Both the position numbers and the translations under genes were made by a program. A stretch of DNA of 64,000 bases from Haematobia irritans (Eukaryota; Arthropoda; Insecta; Diptera; Muscidae), in contig NC_134400.1 in NCBI RefSeq assembly GCF_050003625.1, positions 59,586,066 through 59,650,065 on the forward strand. Reading direction: 5' to 3'. The notes beneath the pieces were generated by a model. The model was given only the letters and a program-made list of their open reading frames with translations, had not been told where the DNA came from and ran no database searches. Below, one piece after another: positions 20,944 through 32,880 of this stretch; within the stretch, counting starts at the first letter, position 1; every line of letters begins with the position of its first letter.

Positions 20944-23701
20944 AGTGTACGGTTTCTAGAAACCTAAGGAGTAAAATCGGGAAATCATTTTTATGGGGGC
21001 TTTACTAAAATACGGACCGATACTCACCGTTTTCGGCACACCTCTTTATGGCCCGAAAATACCTCTAGATTTCCAATTTCAGGCAAATTGGATAAAAACT
21101 ACGGTTTCTATAAGCCCAAGAAGTAAAATCGGGAGATCGGTCTATATGGGGGCTATACCAAAACATGGACCGATACTCGCAATTTTTGTCACACCTCTTT
21201 ATGGTCCTAAAATACCTCTAGATTTCCAATTTCAAGCAAATTGGATAAAAACTACGGATTCTATAAGCCCATGAAGTAAAATCGGGACATCGGTCTATAT
21301 GGGGGCTATACCAAAACATGGACCGATACTCACAATTTTTGGCACATAAAGGTCATAAAATACCTCTAGATTTAAAATTTGAGGCAAATTGGATAAAAAC
21401 TACGATTTCCAAGACCCAAGACCCCAAATCGGGAGGTCGGTTTATACGGGGACTATATCAAAACCTTGACCGAAATAGCCCATCTTCGAACTTGACCTGC
21501 CTGCAGACAAAACACGAGTTTGTGCAAAATTTCAGCTTCATTATTGAAGACTGTAGCGTGATTACAACAGACAGACAGACGGACATGGTCATATCGTCTT
21601 AGAATTTCTCCCTGATCAAGAATATATATACTTTATATAGTCGGAAATCGATATTTCGATGTGTTACAAACGGAATGACAAACCTATTATACCACCGTCA
21701 CCATTCTATGGTGGTGCACACAAAAAAATTTTTTTTGATTTCAATCACGAAAATCGCGGATTCAATCATTTTTTTAATTGAAATGTCTTCAATCACGAAA
21801 ATGATAGTATCAATCACCCATTTTGATTGAAAACCAACACGATTTTTAATTAAAAATTTAATTGACTTTTGTCACGGAATCAATTAATTGTGTGATTGAA
21901 TCAATTAAAAACGTGATTGATTTTTAACATAAAATTCAATCACAGTTTTAATTGAATCAATTAAAATTTTAATTAATTTCGAGACAAAAATCAATCAACT
22001 ATTTGATTCATTCAATTAAATAATTAATTGAAATTGGCTATAAATTTCGATCAAAAAATTTATATATTGCGAACCCAAAATCGTATTTAGTTTTTTTCTT
22101 TTGAAATAAAAGAAAATATGTGTTTCTTATAAAACATATTTAATATTTTATTATTTTTTGAATTATGCAATAGACAAATAAATTTGGTTCTTGTCATTTG
22201 TGTTTTGTTCTAACATAACTTACAAATACAACTACTATCAATAACAACTATAGGGTGAAAAAATAAATTATATAAATCATTATCTTCCTTATAATAATAA
22301 CCATGTTAGCATGTTCCTTCTAATATATAGATGCGCCTAGATTTCCAATAATTCAGCAGCCTGTAAGCTAAATTAGTTTTTCTGAAAGTAAACAGAATAA
22401 TTCGAATTTAATTTTGTTCAATTAAAAGTTAATTTTGTTAAACATTACCTGCATAGAATATCAAGTTCAATTCTTAGTTCCAGGTTGCAGATTTATAATC
22501 TTCTTTTGCAGTTGTAGTCTTTTAGCATAAAAAGGTGTATTAAGGAGCTCGGTAATTTAATTTTAGTAACAATTCCTTTCCAAAATTTCCACACATTAAA
22601 ATCGTCTATTAAAATTTGAACCAATCAAAGACAAAAATAATTGGAAAGCAATGTAATATTTGGTATTATATTGATGATACTTTGCAAATTCTGGAAATAG
22701 AAAAAAATATAAATGGAAAATACATATTTTTATTATTATCGGATATTTTTCATATTTGTAAATCCAAAAGAAAGAACTTTTTTACCATTACATAATTCAG
22801 CTCATTAGTTTATATACCTACTTGGGTTCAAACTGAAAAAGACAGGTAAAACAAAAATGCAATTTAATGCCTACGCTACTTCGCAACTTCAAGGTGAATC
22901 TTCCAACAAACCCATACCGCTCTTGGTTTTAAGAAAACTAGGAGTGAAAAAAATTTATAATTTTAAAAGATCAATACGGTACCCACTTTTTTATTGCAAA
23001 CATATTATTATATATTTGATAAAATTATGGAGTTGATGGGATTGGTTGGTCAATTTCACGAAATAAAATTGGTCACTAAAAGAAATGAATAAAAAATATA
23101 TTATTTTAGTCCGTTTAATGTAAACAGGCTTCAATTGAAAACGGTATTCACATTTCACAATTTTTTACCTTCAATAAACGTAGATTGTTTTCCATTTTTA
23201 CAATACCACAAAACACAAACACAGGTAATTTCAAATGCGTTGTCATATATTTTTTTCAAACCTTTACCACGTGTCCGTTTGTTGTTGCACACTTTATTTA
23301 TTTCAACCAAAGACAATTAAAGAAGAAGACATGAATTGGGCATGTTGTTATTCTTTTTTCTCAAGAACCAGAGATTAGCCCCATACATGTTCGATGAGAA
23401 GTTGCAACTTTTTTTCGGTTTCTCTTTTCATTTTGCATTCGTAACAAAACCTAATTCTCTTATTTTAGCAATTTTTTTAACTTTTAAAAGAACAAAAACA
23501 CTTCATAAAACATTTAATTAATAATTTAGTGCAAACGGCACAGAAATTGACAGGAACTTTTGAGAAAATAGCAAAATAAAAATTGTCTGCATCAAACCAG
23601 TAAGTTCGAAGCGCTTTTCCTACAAGTATGGGGCTAATCTCTGGTTCTTAGCACTAACACTATCAAAGCCCAATTCATGTCTTCTTTTTCTATGGTCTTT
23701 G
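20783..23701 (-). repeat. Palindrome, right arm, uninterrupted
   Basis: Reverse complement of the left arm, continuing past 23638 through the piece that on the left lies beyond the provirus (14588-14656). It keeps the empty insertion site GGGCTAATCTC at 23631. An 80-bp motif at its outer end (GGCTAATCTCTGGTTCTT...) also occurs in diverged form inside each arm (left 18188-18265). Confidence 0.95.
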
Positions 23702-24890
23702 GTAAACAAATATAAATTTACAAATTTCAAATAAACATATATATGTTGTGATATTTTATTCAGAGAGCGACAGAGTATAGAGAAAGAAATAGAGATGGAA
23801 ACCGGAAGGGTTCACGAAAGATATCAACATAACACGGCAAGAGAATCAAAAGAGAGCTATTTGTGTATGTTGTTTCGGAAAACTGTTTTATGATAAGGCC
23901 AAAAATTTGATATACTTAAGTCTAAATATTATTTAATTTGAATATTAGAATGAATATTCGGAATAAAGAGAATAGACATTCAGAACCAAGAGAATAGACA
24001 TTTGAAAAAAAACTGCATGTGTTTTCGCCTTGAGAGTAGCATTTTATGTATGTGTGGACATGTGTTTTGTTTATCATTTTGGCATTATAGGCACAATTTT
24101 TTTCTTGGTTCGTTAAAAGAAATCGGAACGTACAAGGAGTAAGTCAAAATATTCAGGCAAAGGAAATTAAAAAAAAAAAAAACGGTGGAAAATATACAAA
24201 AATTACAAAGGGATCTTCATAAAAATAACGAAAGGGCACTATATTCTTTTTAGAGTTGGAACAGTAAAATGAAAAAAGGAGGAAATAGCAAAAAATTAAA
24301 CAGTACAATGTATAAAGACAAAGTTTAGTTCCTCTTTATTAATAAGTAATCCAAGAGGAGTTGACAGACACCTTCAAATATAAAAGCGGGCATTAAGTTC
24401 GAGTTTTACAGCTAAAACAATTGAAAAAGTTTATTTTCTTTAAAATGAATTATTAAAGAAAAGTAAAAGGCAAAACAGGGTCACTTTAGAGCGATAATAC
24501 CAACTTAATACCGGCCTTAAAGGTAAAAATGAAATTAAGTACAAAACACGATAAGTTATAAATGCATTTAAGATGGTGTTAAATGCTAGTAAAAAACTGT
24601 TCACGCCTAAATAAGTTTATGTGTATATTGTAAAATTATTTATGTATGTTTATACTCCACGTTCTTCTTTTGTTAGAGTTTTTGAATTCCTTCCAAAATT
24701 TCAAACTTTTATACCAAAAACAGTTTTTTGTTATTTTTGCAATAAAAAAGAATATTTCATCCAAAAGCTCAGTCCATTTCGTTTATATCAAGCACTGTTC
24801 TTCTCTGACTGTAAATCTTTAATAACCCACATTTCGAAGTTTCATTATAAACATGTAATATATAAATATAAATGCGTAAATTAAAAAAAA
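23702..24890. other. AT-rich sequence without recognised features
   Basis: No convincing gene, RNA or known repeat. A few frames of 60-90 codons (24621-24884) have low-complexity composition and no recognisable motif. A purine-rich GAGAGCGACAGAG stretch lies near 23763. Confidence 0.5.
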
Positions 24891-24895
24891 ATGGT

Positions 24896-24975
24896 GTTCG
24901 GTCGGAGCAGGGATTGAACCCACGACCCTTGGCATGCAAGGCAGACATGCTAACAACTGCTACACGTGGCCAACA
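24896..24975 (-). mobile_element. tRNA-like SINE head, minus strand
   Basis: The minus strand reads GGCCACGTGTAGCAGTTGTT (box A region), then GGGTTCAATCCCTGC (box B) and GACCGAACACCA. It is related to the heads of the SINEs at 1220 and 3726 but not identical; only the head is present. No cloverleaf with a clear anticodon stem was established. Confidence 0.7.
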
Positions 24976-25069
24976 AATATATGTTTTTGTTAAATAATGT
25001 TATGTTTGCATGGGCTCGTGGGCTATATAAATGTTACTTATAACGATAATTATCTGGTGACTATTTATA

Positions 25070-25265
25070 ACAGCTGCGTAGCCCAGTGGATAGTGTGTTG
25101 GCTTACAAACTGTATCGTCCTCGGTTCGAATCTCCGTCCAGGCGAAAGGTAAAATTTAAAAAAATTATCAAATTCAATAATTTCTTCAACATTATTTGTA
25201 TTACAGAAAAAGGTGCCAAGAACTAAAAAATTTCGTGGAAGTGAAAATTATGTGAGGGAATGAGC
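25070..25265 (+). mobile_element. Second tRNA-like SINE family, head and body
   Basis: GCTGCGTAGCCCAGTGGATA (box A-like) and GGTTCGAATCTCC (box B) are followed by AGGTAAAATT and a body with CAATAATTTC...AGAAAAAGGTGCCAAGAACT. A 5'-truncated relative at about 25920-26075 repeats box B and the body, showing this is a dispersed family and not a working tRNA gene. Confidence 0.65.
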
Positions 25266-25299
25266 ACAATCTTCTTTGGGGAAAATTCTTCCAAGGATA

Positions 25300-26935
25300 T
25301 TATATTTTTGGGCTGAAAATGCTTCCAAACATATAATATGTTCACATAGAACAAACATATTAATGTTTTGGCAGTATCCAATAATATATGTGCTTCCTGC
25401 AAAATATGTTTGGAACATATGTTAGAGAAGCGATTTTTTTTTGAGGGTGTAGTTTTTATCCGATTTGCCTGAAATTGTAAATATTCTGGTATTTAAGGCT
25501 CACAAAAACGTGTATCGGTTTAAGTTTTTATCTGTCCATTTGGTAATGCCTCCATACACGGATGAAAAAGACTGTTTTTCATATGTTTGGCTATAAACAT
25601 TATATGTTTGGAACACAAATTTTTAAACACAATATTTTTGAGTGCAAGCATATAATGTTCATAAACTAGCATAACATGTTTGGGACATATATGTTAATAT
25701 GTTAGAACATATTATGTTTGGGACATAAAATATTTTTAAATATAATATGCTTGGATGCAAACATATATTAATGTAGAAATAGCCTATAAACATATATGCG
25801 TTTAGTAGCTTGGAGCGCTAATTAACAGGGAGCGATATTGAATTAAGTTGGTGGTTGTTGCTTGTTATTACAAAATTAACATTTTATTTTTCCTTGGGCA
25901 ATTGATCAGCTACTTCTTTGATCCGTACAAACTGTGTGGTCCGCTGTTCGAATCCCCGTCCGGCTAAAGGTAAAATTAAAATAAAAAAATCATACATTTG
26001 AATAATTTCTTCTACAATGTTTGTATACAGAAAAAGGTGCTAAGAACTAAAAAATCTCGTGGAAGTGAGAAAGATGTGGGGGAATATACAATTGGGCAGA
26101 AACAAAATTTTGAGCATTCAGGTCGAAAACCTATGTTGTTAGCACCTATATTACCTGTTTATTTTCATAATTCATTATGATTGTAAATATATAAATAAAT
26201 AAATAAAATTTTGCACAATATTGTTTGGGAGAATTTTTTTAAGCATATAATATTTTTGGGTGCAAAATGCTTCCAAACATATTATATGTTCACATAATAA
26301 CATATTGTTTTTTGGAAGACAACATTATTGAATTTGGATGCAAAAATACAAAATGTTTGGAAATTGACTACCCAAACATATATTGTTTAGACCAATATGC
26401 TTTCAAACATATTATATATTGGAAGAGATCAAACATATAAATGTTTGGGCAATACCCAAAAATGTATATGCTTGAAGCAAAATATGTTTGGGAGTATATG
26501 TTACAGAAGCGATTTTTTGTGAGCGTGTATAGACCGATTTCACTTCTTGAGAGTATAGAAGGCGGACTGATCATGAAAATTGCTTGGAACTCAATGTAAA
26601 ATTTCCAGATTTTATTTCTCGGGTGAAAATCTACAGATTTAAGATTTCAAATCAAGACGTTATTTTATAATTTTCTTGCACACTTACAAGATATGTTAAT
26701 GATTCCTCTAAAACTCAAAAAAAATCCAGAATCTTACATAGTCTTCATAGGTAAAATCTTTAAATTTATCTTCGGGAAGTGTACTGGTTGAACTGCTCTG
26801 CTTGATCTGTCCTCAACCCTCTGAAATTTCAAAGGAAACCCTAATATTTGATTCATGGTGGTGGGTGTTTAAGATTCGGCCCGGACGAACTTACTGCTGT
26901 ATATACTTGTTTTTATTATATTTTGTGCACTTGAA
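25300..26935. repeat. Family-2 repeat remnants with AACATAT MITE insertions
   Basis: Fragments of the family-2 interspersed repeat (25440-25560 and 26540-26930; terminal GATTCATGGTGGTGGGTG... GTATATACTTGTTTTTATT) are interleaved with AACATATTATATGTT-type sequence and the truncated tRNA-like copy at about 25920. The segment 26600-26900 matches 27660-27977. No coding capacity. Confidence 0.6.
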
Positions 26936-27224
26936 TTAATGCATTTTTATTGATGTAATATAATTATCTAAACTTGAATTTATTTAAAATACATAGTGCA
27001 CTGCATTTCCGAGTTTCATTCAATATTCAAATGTAACGTTCAGGAGATTAAGTGGCAACGTTTGAGATAAACAGTGAATGAGCAACACTGCCAGCATAGA
27101 TCAAGACATTTTTCTTAATAAGGAAAATATACAAGCATAAATTAAACTGCATATATGAGTACATTCTGTAGTATTCCAAGTGGAATTATAATTCTGACCC
27201 GTCTATAGTAACGCAACTGTTACC
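26936..27224. other. Unassigned AT-rich spacer
   Basis: Short spacer between two family-2 repeats. Nothing recognised. Confidence 0.4.
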
Positions 27225-27977
27225 CTTTTTATACCCACCACCATAGAATGGTGACGGCGGTATAATAAGTTTATCATTCCGTTTGTAACACATCGAAATA
27301 TCGATTTCCGACTATATAAAGTATATATATTCTTGATCAGGGAGAAATTCTAAGACGATATAAGCATGTCCGTCTGTCTGTCTGTTGTAGTCACGCTACA
27401 GCCTTCAATAATGGCGCTATCGTCCTGAAATTTGGCACAGATTCGTCTTTTGTTTGCAGACAGGTCAAGTTCGAAGATGGGCTATATCGGTCCAAGTTTT
27501 GATATAGTCCCCATATAGACCGATCTCCCGATTTGGGGTATTGGGCTTAAAAAACTGTAGTTTTTATCCAATTTGCCTGAAATGGGAAATCTAGAGGTAT
27601 TTTAGGACCACCAAAAAGTGTACCGAAAATGGTGCCTATCGGTCCATGTTTTGGTATAAATAATTGGGATGAAAATCTACAGATTTTAGATTTCAAATCA
27701 AGGCGTTATTTCCCATTTTCTTGCACACTTACAAGAGATGTTTATGATTCCTCTAAAACTCATACAAAAAATGGTTCTTACAAATTCATTATACAAAAAT
27801 ATCATCATACAAAAAATGGATCTTATAAATTCAGAATTTGATCTAGTCTTCATAGGTAAAATCTTTACACTTATCTGTGGGAAGCGTACTGGTTGAACTG
27901 ATTTGGGAAAATATCTGTCATCAAACCCCACTGAAATTTTCAAAGGAAACTATTATATTTGATTCATGGTGGTGGGA
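27225..27977. repeat. Fly interspersed repeat, family 2, short copy
   Basis: Begins TTATACCCACCACCATAGAA and ends TTTGATTCATGGTGGTGGGA. It has the same order as the copies in the palindrome, but the tandem units are reduced to about two and the terminal GTATATACTTGTTTTT end is missing. It abuts BEL/Pao-derived sequence. Confidence 0.75.
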
Positions 27978-29328
27978 ACGCCAGTGGATGAAGCTGATCC
28001 ATTTATTGCGCGGATTCTCATTAGGTAGCTGGATAAAGATGGAATGTAAAATATGAACAATGGGTGCAAAAATCGAAAAATGACCAAGAGCTGAAAGATG
28101 TTATAGCGTTTTTAGAGCAGAAATGAAAGTGTGCAAGATATGCTTGGGTCATAGGTCACAACTAAGAGTGGAAGGTAATGCGGTAACTGGAAACAACGCA
28201 GGTACGCGTAAAATCGGCATTTGGCGAACAACTTTTAACAAGAACCCTAATTGATTAAGCAGCGCAGGTATTAAGATTGCCACGGAAGAAGATAGTAACT
28301 GAATTGGTTGGGCTTAGCAATACAACAGTGTGAAGATCTAAAGCTACTGTACAAATTGAGATAAAGTCACGGTTGCAGAGTGATGCGGTACATACGATCG
28401 ATGCGTTGGTGTTATCGACGATCTCGTTAGCTCAACCAGATAGAAATTTGGACATTAAAGTCGAGACATGGAAAATTATTGTCTAACTGATCCGTTATTC
28501 TATAAGTCAGACCTGATCGACTTATTGATTATTGCATGCTTATACCACCAAATAATTCGAAATTGGGTCCTTGTCGGGCCAAGAAACTTCACTAGGCCTG
28601 ATATATGAAGACAACATATATGTATGTTAGTGCGGTAGCCATTCAAGACCGAAGCAAATTTGGGTGAGTCAAAACATCAAATGGTAGAAGTCTAAATGAT
28701 GTGCTGGAAGTCGGTCCGAAACTACGGCACGATATACTTAAAATTTTGTTGAAGTGGAAACTTTGGAAGGTGGTAATGGCTGCGAATGTGGAAAAAAAGT
28801 ATCGACAGATTTTTGTGGCTGAAGAAGACCAAATATACCAAACTATATTGTGGCGCGAAAATCCAAAGAAGCCGATAGAAGAATTTGTGCTGCCAACGTT
28901 TACCTATGGAACAGCATGTGCTCCGTTCTTAGCTAAGAGGACGTTGTTTGAAAGTGGAGAAGTTTGCAACGACACGAAGCTACAAAGTGCCATCCAGAAT
29001 GACTTAATGACAGGAGCTGCTTCAGCGGAAGAATGCATTTATATACAAAAATGCATCAGTCAGCAATTGCATAAATTTGGATTTATATTGCGAAAATGGA
29101 TGTGGAATGAGAAGCAGATACTTCAAGCTATTGCAGATGTGGGAAACAATCAGTTCATCAAGATTGAAGAAAGCGAAACCATGAGGACTTTGGGGTGCAG
29201 TGGGACCATCATTCCGATAATTTTTCTTTTATTTTCAGAGAAAGGAGGATGAGATTCTTACAAGGCGGAAGGCGCTCTCTATGGTACGTTGGAATGACTT
29301 GCTGCAATAACCATCCTTGCCAAGATGT
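27978..29328 (+). pseudogene. BEL/Pao retrotransposon pol remnant
   Basis: The 28660-29250 part reads as a BEL/Pao reverse transcriptase: TSNGRSLNDVLEVGPKL, then NVEKKYRQIFVAEEDQ, QTILWRENPKKPIEEF, FTYGTACAPFLAKR and AEECIYIQKCISQQL. The catalytic YVDD box reads IQND, so the first Asp is lost. The frame is open for over 180 codons, but the codon at 28701 is GTG and internal. Upstream, 27978-28660 holds out-of-frame scraps, including CKICLGHRSQLRVEGN-like text (28140-28170). The LTR end of the minus-strand Gypsy element interrupts it at 29329. Confidence 0.8.
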
Positions 29329-29364
29329 TGTAAAGACGAGTTTCCTCCGGTTGCTGGGGTAAGC

Positions 29365-31820
29365 TAGTGCTGCGACATCGACATTGATGTTTTCGAAACA
29401 TCGATGTTTTTCTAAAATATCAAATACTTTTTACATCGATGTTTTCGTTCCGATGTTTCATCGACACCGATGTTTTTATTTATCGATGTTTTTCTCTCTG
29501 ACTGCGATATCTAACGTTATTTCGTCAGTGTCATCACTGTGTTTATTTTTAAATTTTTTTTAAATTATTAAAATGCCCCCAAAAAGTGACATATGGAAAC
29601 ATTTCACAAAAACAAACAATAATTTTGCTTTATGCAAGTTATGTGGAAAACATTTAAAGAGTTGTGGAAATACTACTAATTTAATTGGCCATTTAAAGGC
29701 TAAACAAAATAGCATATATGCGAATCATTTTACCGCCTCTAAAACCAAAACAGCATCACGTTCGGAAGATATACCAAATACGGAAGAAATGCCTAGTACG
29801 AGTTCAGCACAACCAGAACAACCAGCGGAATCTACAGGTAATAATATTAAAAATTTAATTGTTATTCTAATTCGACTTAAAATTTTTCAGGTCTTGCAAG
29901 GCAACAGTCCTTGGAAAATTGTTTTAATACAATTTCATCCTTCAAAGATGGGGGACATACATTTAATAGAATAACAACTGCAATATTGTACATGATTTGC
30001 AGAGACAGTCAACCCATCTCCATAGTTGATGACGATGGATTCAAATATCTTTTAAAGGTTACAGCACCTATGTACAAAGTTCCCTCGAGACGCACCATCG
30101 ACAATCTCCTTGATACAAAAGACGAATATATATCAAGTTTAGTGAAAGCAGAATTGCAGAAAGTGCCTCATGTATGTCTAACTACGGATATATGGACCGA
30201 AACCCATAAGTCGAGAAGCTTCCTCGGAATAAATGCTCATTTCATCTCGGATAGCTATATTGACTCGAAGGGAAGTTTTCACATGGAAAATGTTACTACT
30301 GGAGCCTTCAAGTTAAATGAACGTCACACTGGTGAAAATTTAGCCGTTGAGATAAGCACAAAATGCTCAGAATGGGGTATCAGTAAAGAGAGGGTGATAA
30401 CTGTTGTGACGGACGGAGGAGCAAACATCATAAAGGCTGTTGAAATACCATATGGAAGAAAACATACATACTGTTTTGCTCATTTATTAAACCTTCTTGC
30501 TGACAAAACAATGTCTATTTTTAAAGAGGGCACGACAGTTATAGAGAAGTAAAGTCTATCGTAACTTAGTTCAAGCGAAGTGTAATTGGAAGTGATGAGC
30601 TACGAAACGCAGATTTAGACGCAAAGGTGCTTATACAATCTGTGGAAACCAGGTGGAATTTCATATTTTATATGGTGGAACGATTTTTGTTGTTGCCTGA
30701 AATTGTCAACTACATAATAACATAATAACATTTAACGCAACTGCCCCACTGGTATTATTTAAAGGATTTTATTGTGTTGTTTCAACCGATTGAACGGGCA
30801 ACAAAAGAGCTATGCGGCGAGAAGTTTGTCACCTCAAGTGTCGTTATACCTGTTTTAAGGCTGATGTAAAACAAATATACGAGGCCGTTGTAACTTCCAG
30901 CTCTGGCAAAGAAACAAAACAAATTTTAAACGCTCAGTTTCAAAAAAGGTTTGATAGCATAGAAAACAGTTACTTTTTCCCATAGCTACGCTACTAGATC
31001 CAAGATTTAAAAACCTTCATTTCGAAGATAGTGTAGCCCTAGCGACAGCGATAAGAAAATTAAGTACAGAAATAAAGGAAAATGAGGAATATTCAGTAGA
31101 ATCTGATGGACAGTCATCTAGCACAAATAGTCCAAGAAAAACTCCTTCAGGTATATATTTTGCACTAACAACATGTTAAAATATTTAAAAATAAATTGTG
31201 TAATTTTACAGGTTTGAACTTTTGGGACGACCATCATAAATTGGTGCAAGAAAATTGGAAGGCCAATAAAGATCTAGAGTTATAGATCAACTGGAGACTG
31301 CTCAAATGCCCGCAGAACTAGCTATGTATTTAAAACCCCCAGTATCTAGATTAAATGAAAACCCTCTTGAGGGATGGCAACAGTGCTATATGCCCAAAAA
31401 TTCGGCGTTAATGAAGACTGTTATGAAGTATTTATCAATTATGGCTACTTCAGTCCCTTCTGAAAGGTTGTTCTCAGCTGCGGGCTACATTACTTCTAAC
31501 AGAAGAAGCTCTATTTCGGGGGACAAACTTTAAAAAGTACTGTTTTTACAGACAGTCGACACAAAATTCTGGAATCTTGAACAACAACCTATTATTTAAT
31601 TACAATAAACACAATTTCATTTAATTATAATAAAATTAATTTTAAAACTCTTATTAATAAAGTATCGTTTTTGAATTTCTATCAGAATTTCGGAAGGGCA
31701 AAAACATCGGTGTTACTAAACATCGATGTTTTTGATCGATTTTTCATCGACATCGATGTTTCAAATTTTAAACATTGATGTTGAAAACATCGATGTTTTT
31801 CTATCGATGTCGCAGCACTA
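29365..31820 (+). mobile_element. hAT transposon, 2456 bp
   Basis: Perfect 17-bp terminal inverted repeats, TAGTGCTGCGACATCGA (29365-29381 and 31804-31820). The 8-bp flanking duplication has one mismatch (GGGTAAGC 29357-29364; GGGTGAGC 31821-31828). Many ACATCGATGTTTTT subterminal motifs at both ends (29388-29490, 31700-31805) are probable transposase binding sites. It is inserted near the end of a Gypsy LTR. Confidence 0.93.
29573..31600 (+). pseudogene. hAT transposase (ZBED-like), broken
   Basis: ATG 29573 starts a BED zinc finger (CKLCGKHLKSCG...LIGHLKAKQ; the last zinc-binding His is Gln). A 53-nt GT-AG intron is likely at 29838-29890 because removing it joins the frame to RQQSLENCFNTISSF. 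The catalytic region is open to 30552: CLTTDIWTETHKSRSFLGI, then VVTDGGANI and the cysteine-histidine CFAHLLNLL. Frameshifts and stops follow from 30550, with short readable pieces (VETRWN, LLDPRFKNL). A second intron-like stretch is at about 31148-31211. The C-terminal dimerisation region is at 31306-31533 (YLSIMATSVPSERLFSAAGY). Not functional. Confidence 0.9.
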
Positions 31821-32369
31821 GGGTGAGCTCGCGGGGGAGGGTTTACCACAGAAATTTATAGGAAAAGAAAGGTGACAGAGAGACGGAAGGCGGTTTTAAT
31901 TCAAACTTCGTTTTATTCCAAATTCCTGTAGGTGGGCTTAATTCTCTACTTATGGCTAAGGATCACAATGGCCTTCGCTATTGGACCAAGACCTGGCTAA
32001 GGGCTCTGTATTCGGTACACTTGCCGGTCACGACCTTCGGGTAAATCCGTGAGTAGACGGGCCTACTTCGTGTAAAGGTCTCCCTAAGCACGTACACAGA
32101 GAATACAGATTGGTTGTGACAATCGAATTTATTGCCAACCTCCTTTTGGCAGTTGTAACACCCAACAAATTCGGTCGACTCAATCGATTGATGGGAAACC
32201 CACCTAATACTATATATGGAGATGGTTGTGTCAGACGATGACATTGGTCGTTGCTCCCTTCTTCATTTGGTTGTATCTTCCAACTTTAAAGCACCATGAC
32301 CGAATTGAATAACAAAATCCCACAAAATACTGAATTTTATTTATATTTTTTAGATGATAGGAACGTACA

Positions 32370-32880
32370 CCGTGACTTTAAGTATAAGTCACGGTGAGTC
32401 GCAGCGTGTCACGACCCGTTTAAGTCCGTGATTTCAATACAAAGAACTTGCGAGGGCAAGTCACGGCGAGCCACGACCTGTTCAAGTCCGTGGTTTCAAC
32501 GAAAGGAACACGCAAGGGCAAGTCACGGTGAGTCACGGCGCGTCACGACCTGTTTAAGTCCGTGACATTAACGAGAGGAACATGCGAGGGCAAGTCACGG
32601 TGCGTCACGACCTGTTTAAGTCCGTGATTTCAATGGAAGGGACGCGTGAGGCAAGTCACGCAGAGTCACGATCTGTTTAAGTCCGTGATTTCAACGACAT
32701 GAACATGCGGGGGCAAGTCACGGTGGGTAACGGCGCGTCACGACCTGTTTAAGTCCGTGATTTCAACGAAAGGAATACGCAATGGCAAGTCACGTTGGGC
32801 CACGGCGCGTCACGACATGTGTAAGTCCGTGATTTCAACGAAAGAAACACGCAAGGGCAAGTCACGGTGAGTCTTCCAAA
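32370..32880. repeat. Minisatellite, GTCACGACCTGTTTAAGTCC units
   Basis: Seven units of about 61 or 71 bp, each with AAGTCCGTGATTTCAACG, an AAGGAACACGCAAGGGC block and CAAGTCACGGTGAGTCACG; the 10-bp length difference is a duplicated CACGG block. It lies in the 3' LTR and is unrelated in sequence to the minisatellites of the sister LTRs. Confidence 0.85.

Noticed and set aside
19963..21602. Four 93-94 codon frames in mirrored positions as duplicated genes
   Set aside because: They are translations of the CCCCCATATAGACCGAT-type tandem units of the family-2 repeat, mirrored by the palindrome.
14588..23701. Palindrome as a missed-adaptor or assembly artefact
   Set aside because: A fold-back read would carry the provirus in both arms; it is present in one only, and the arms differ at several bases. 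Still worth checking with reads.
25072..25148. Functional tRNA gene
   Set aside because: Boxes A and B are present, but no convincing acceptor and anticodon stems were found, and a truncated relative with the same downstream body lies at 25920, as expected for a SINE.
32390..32880. CRISPR-like array
   Set aside because: Units vary, spacers are themselves repeated, and the context is an LTR of a eukaryotic retroelement. It is a minisatellite.
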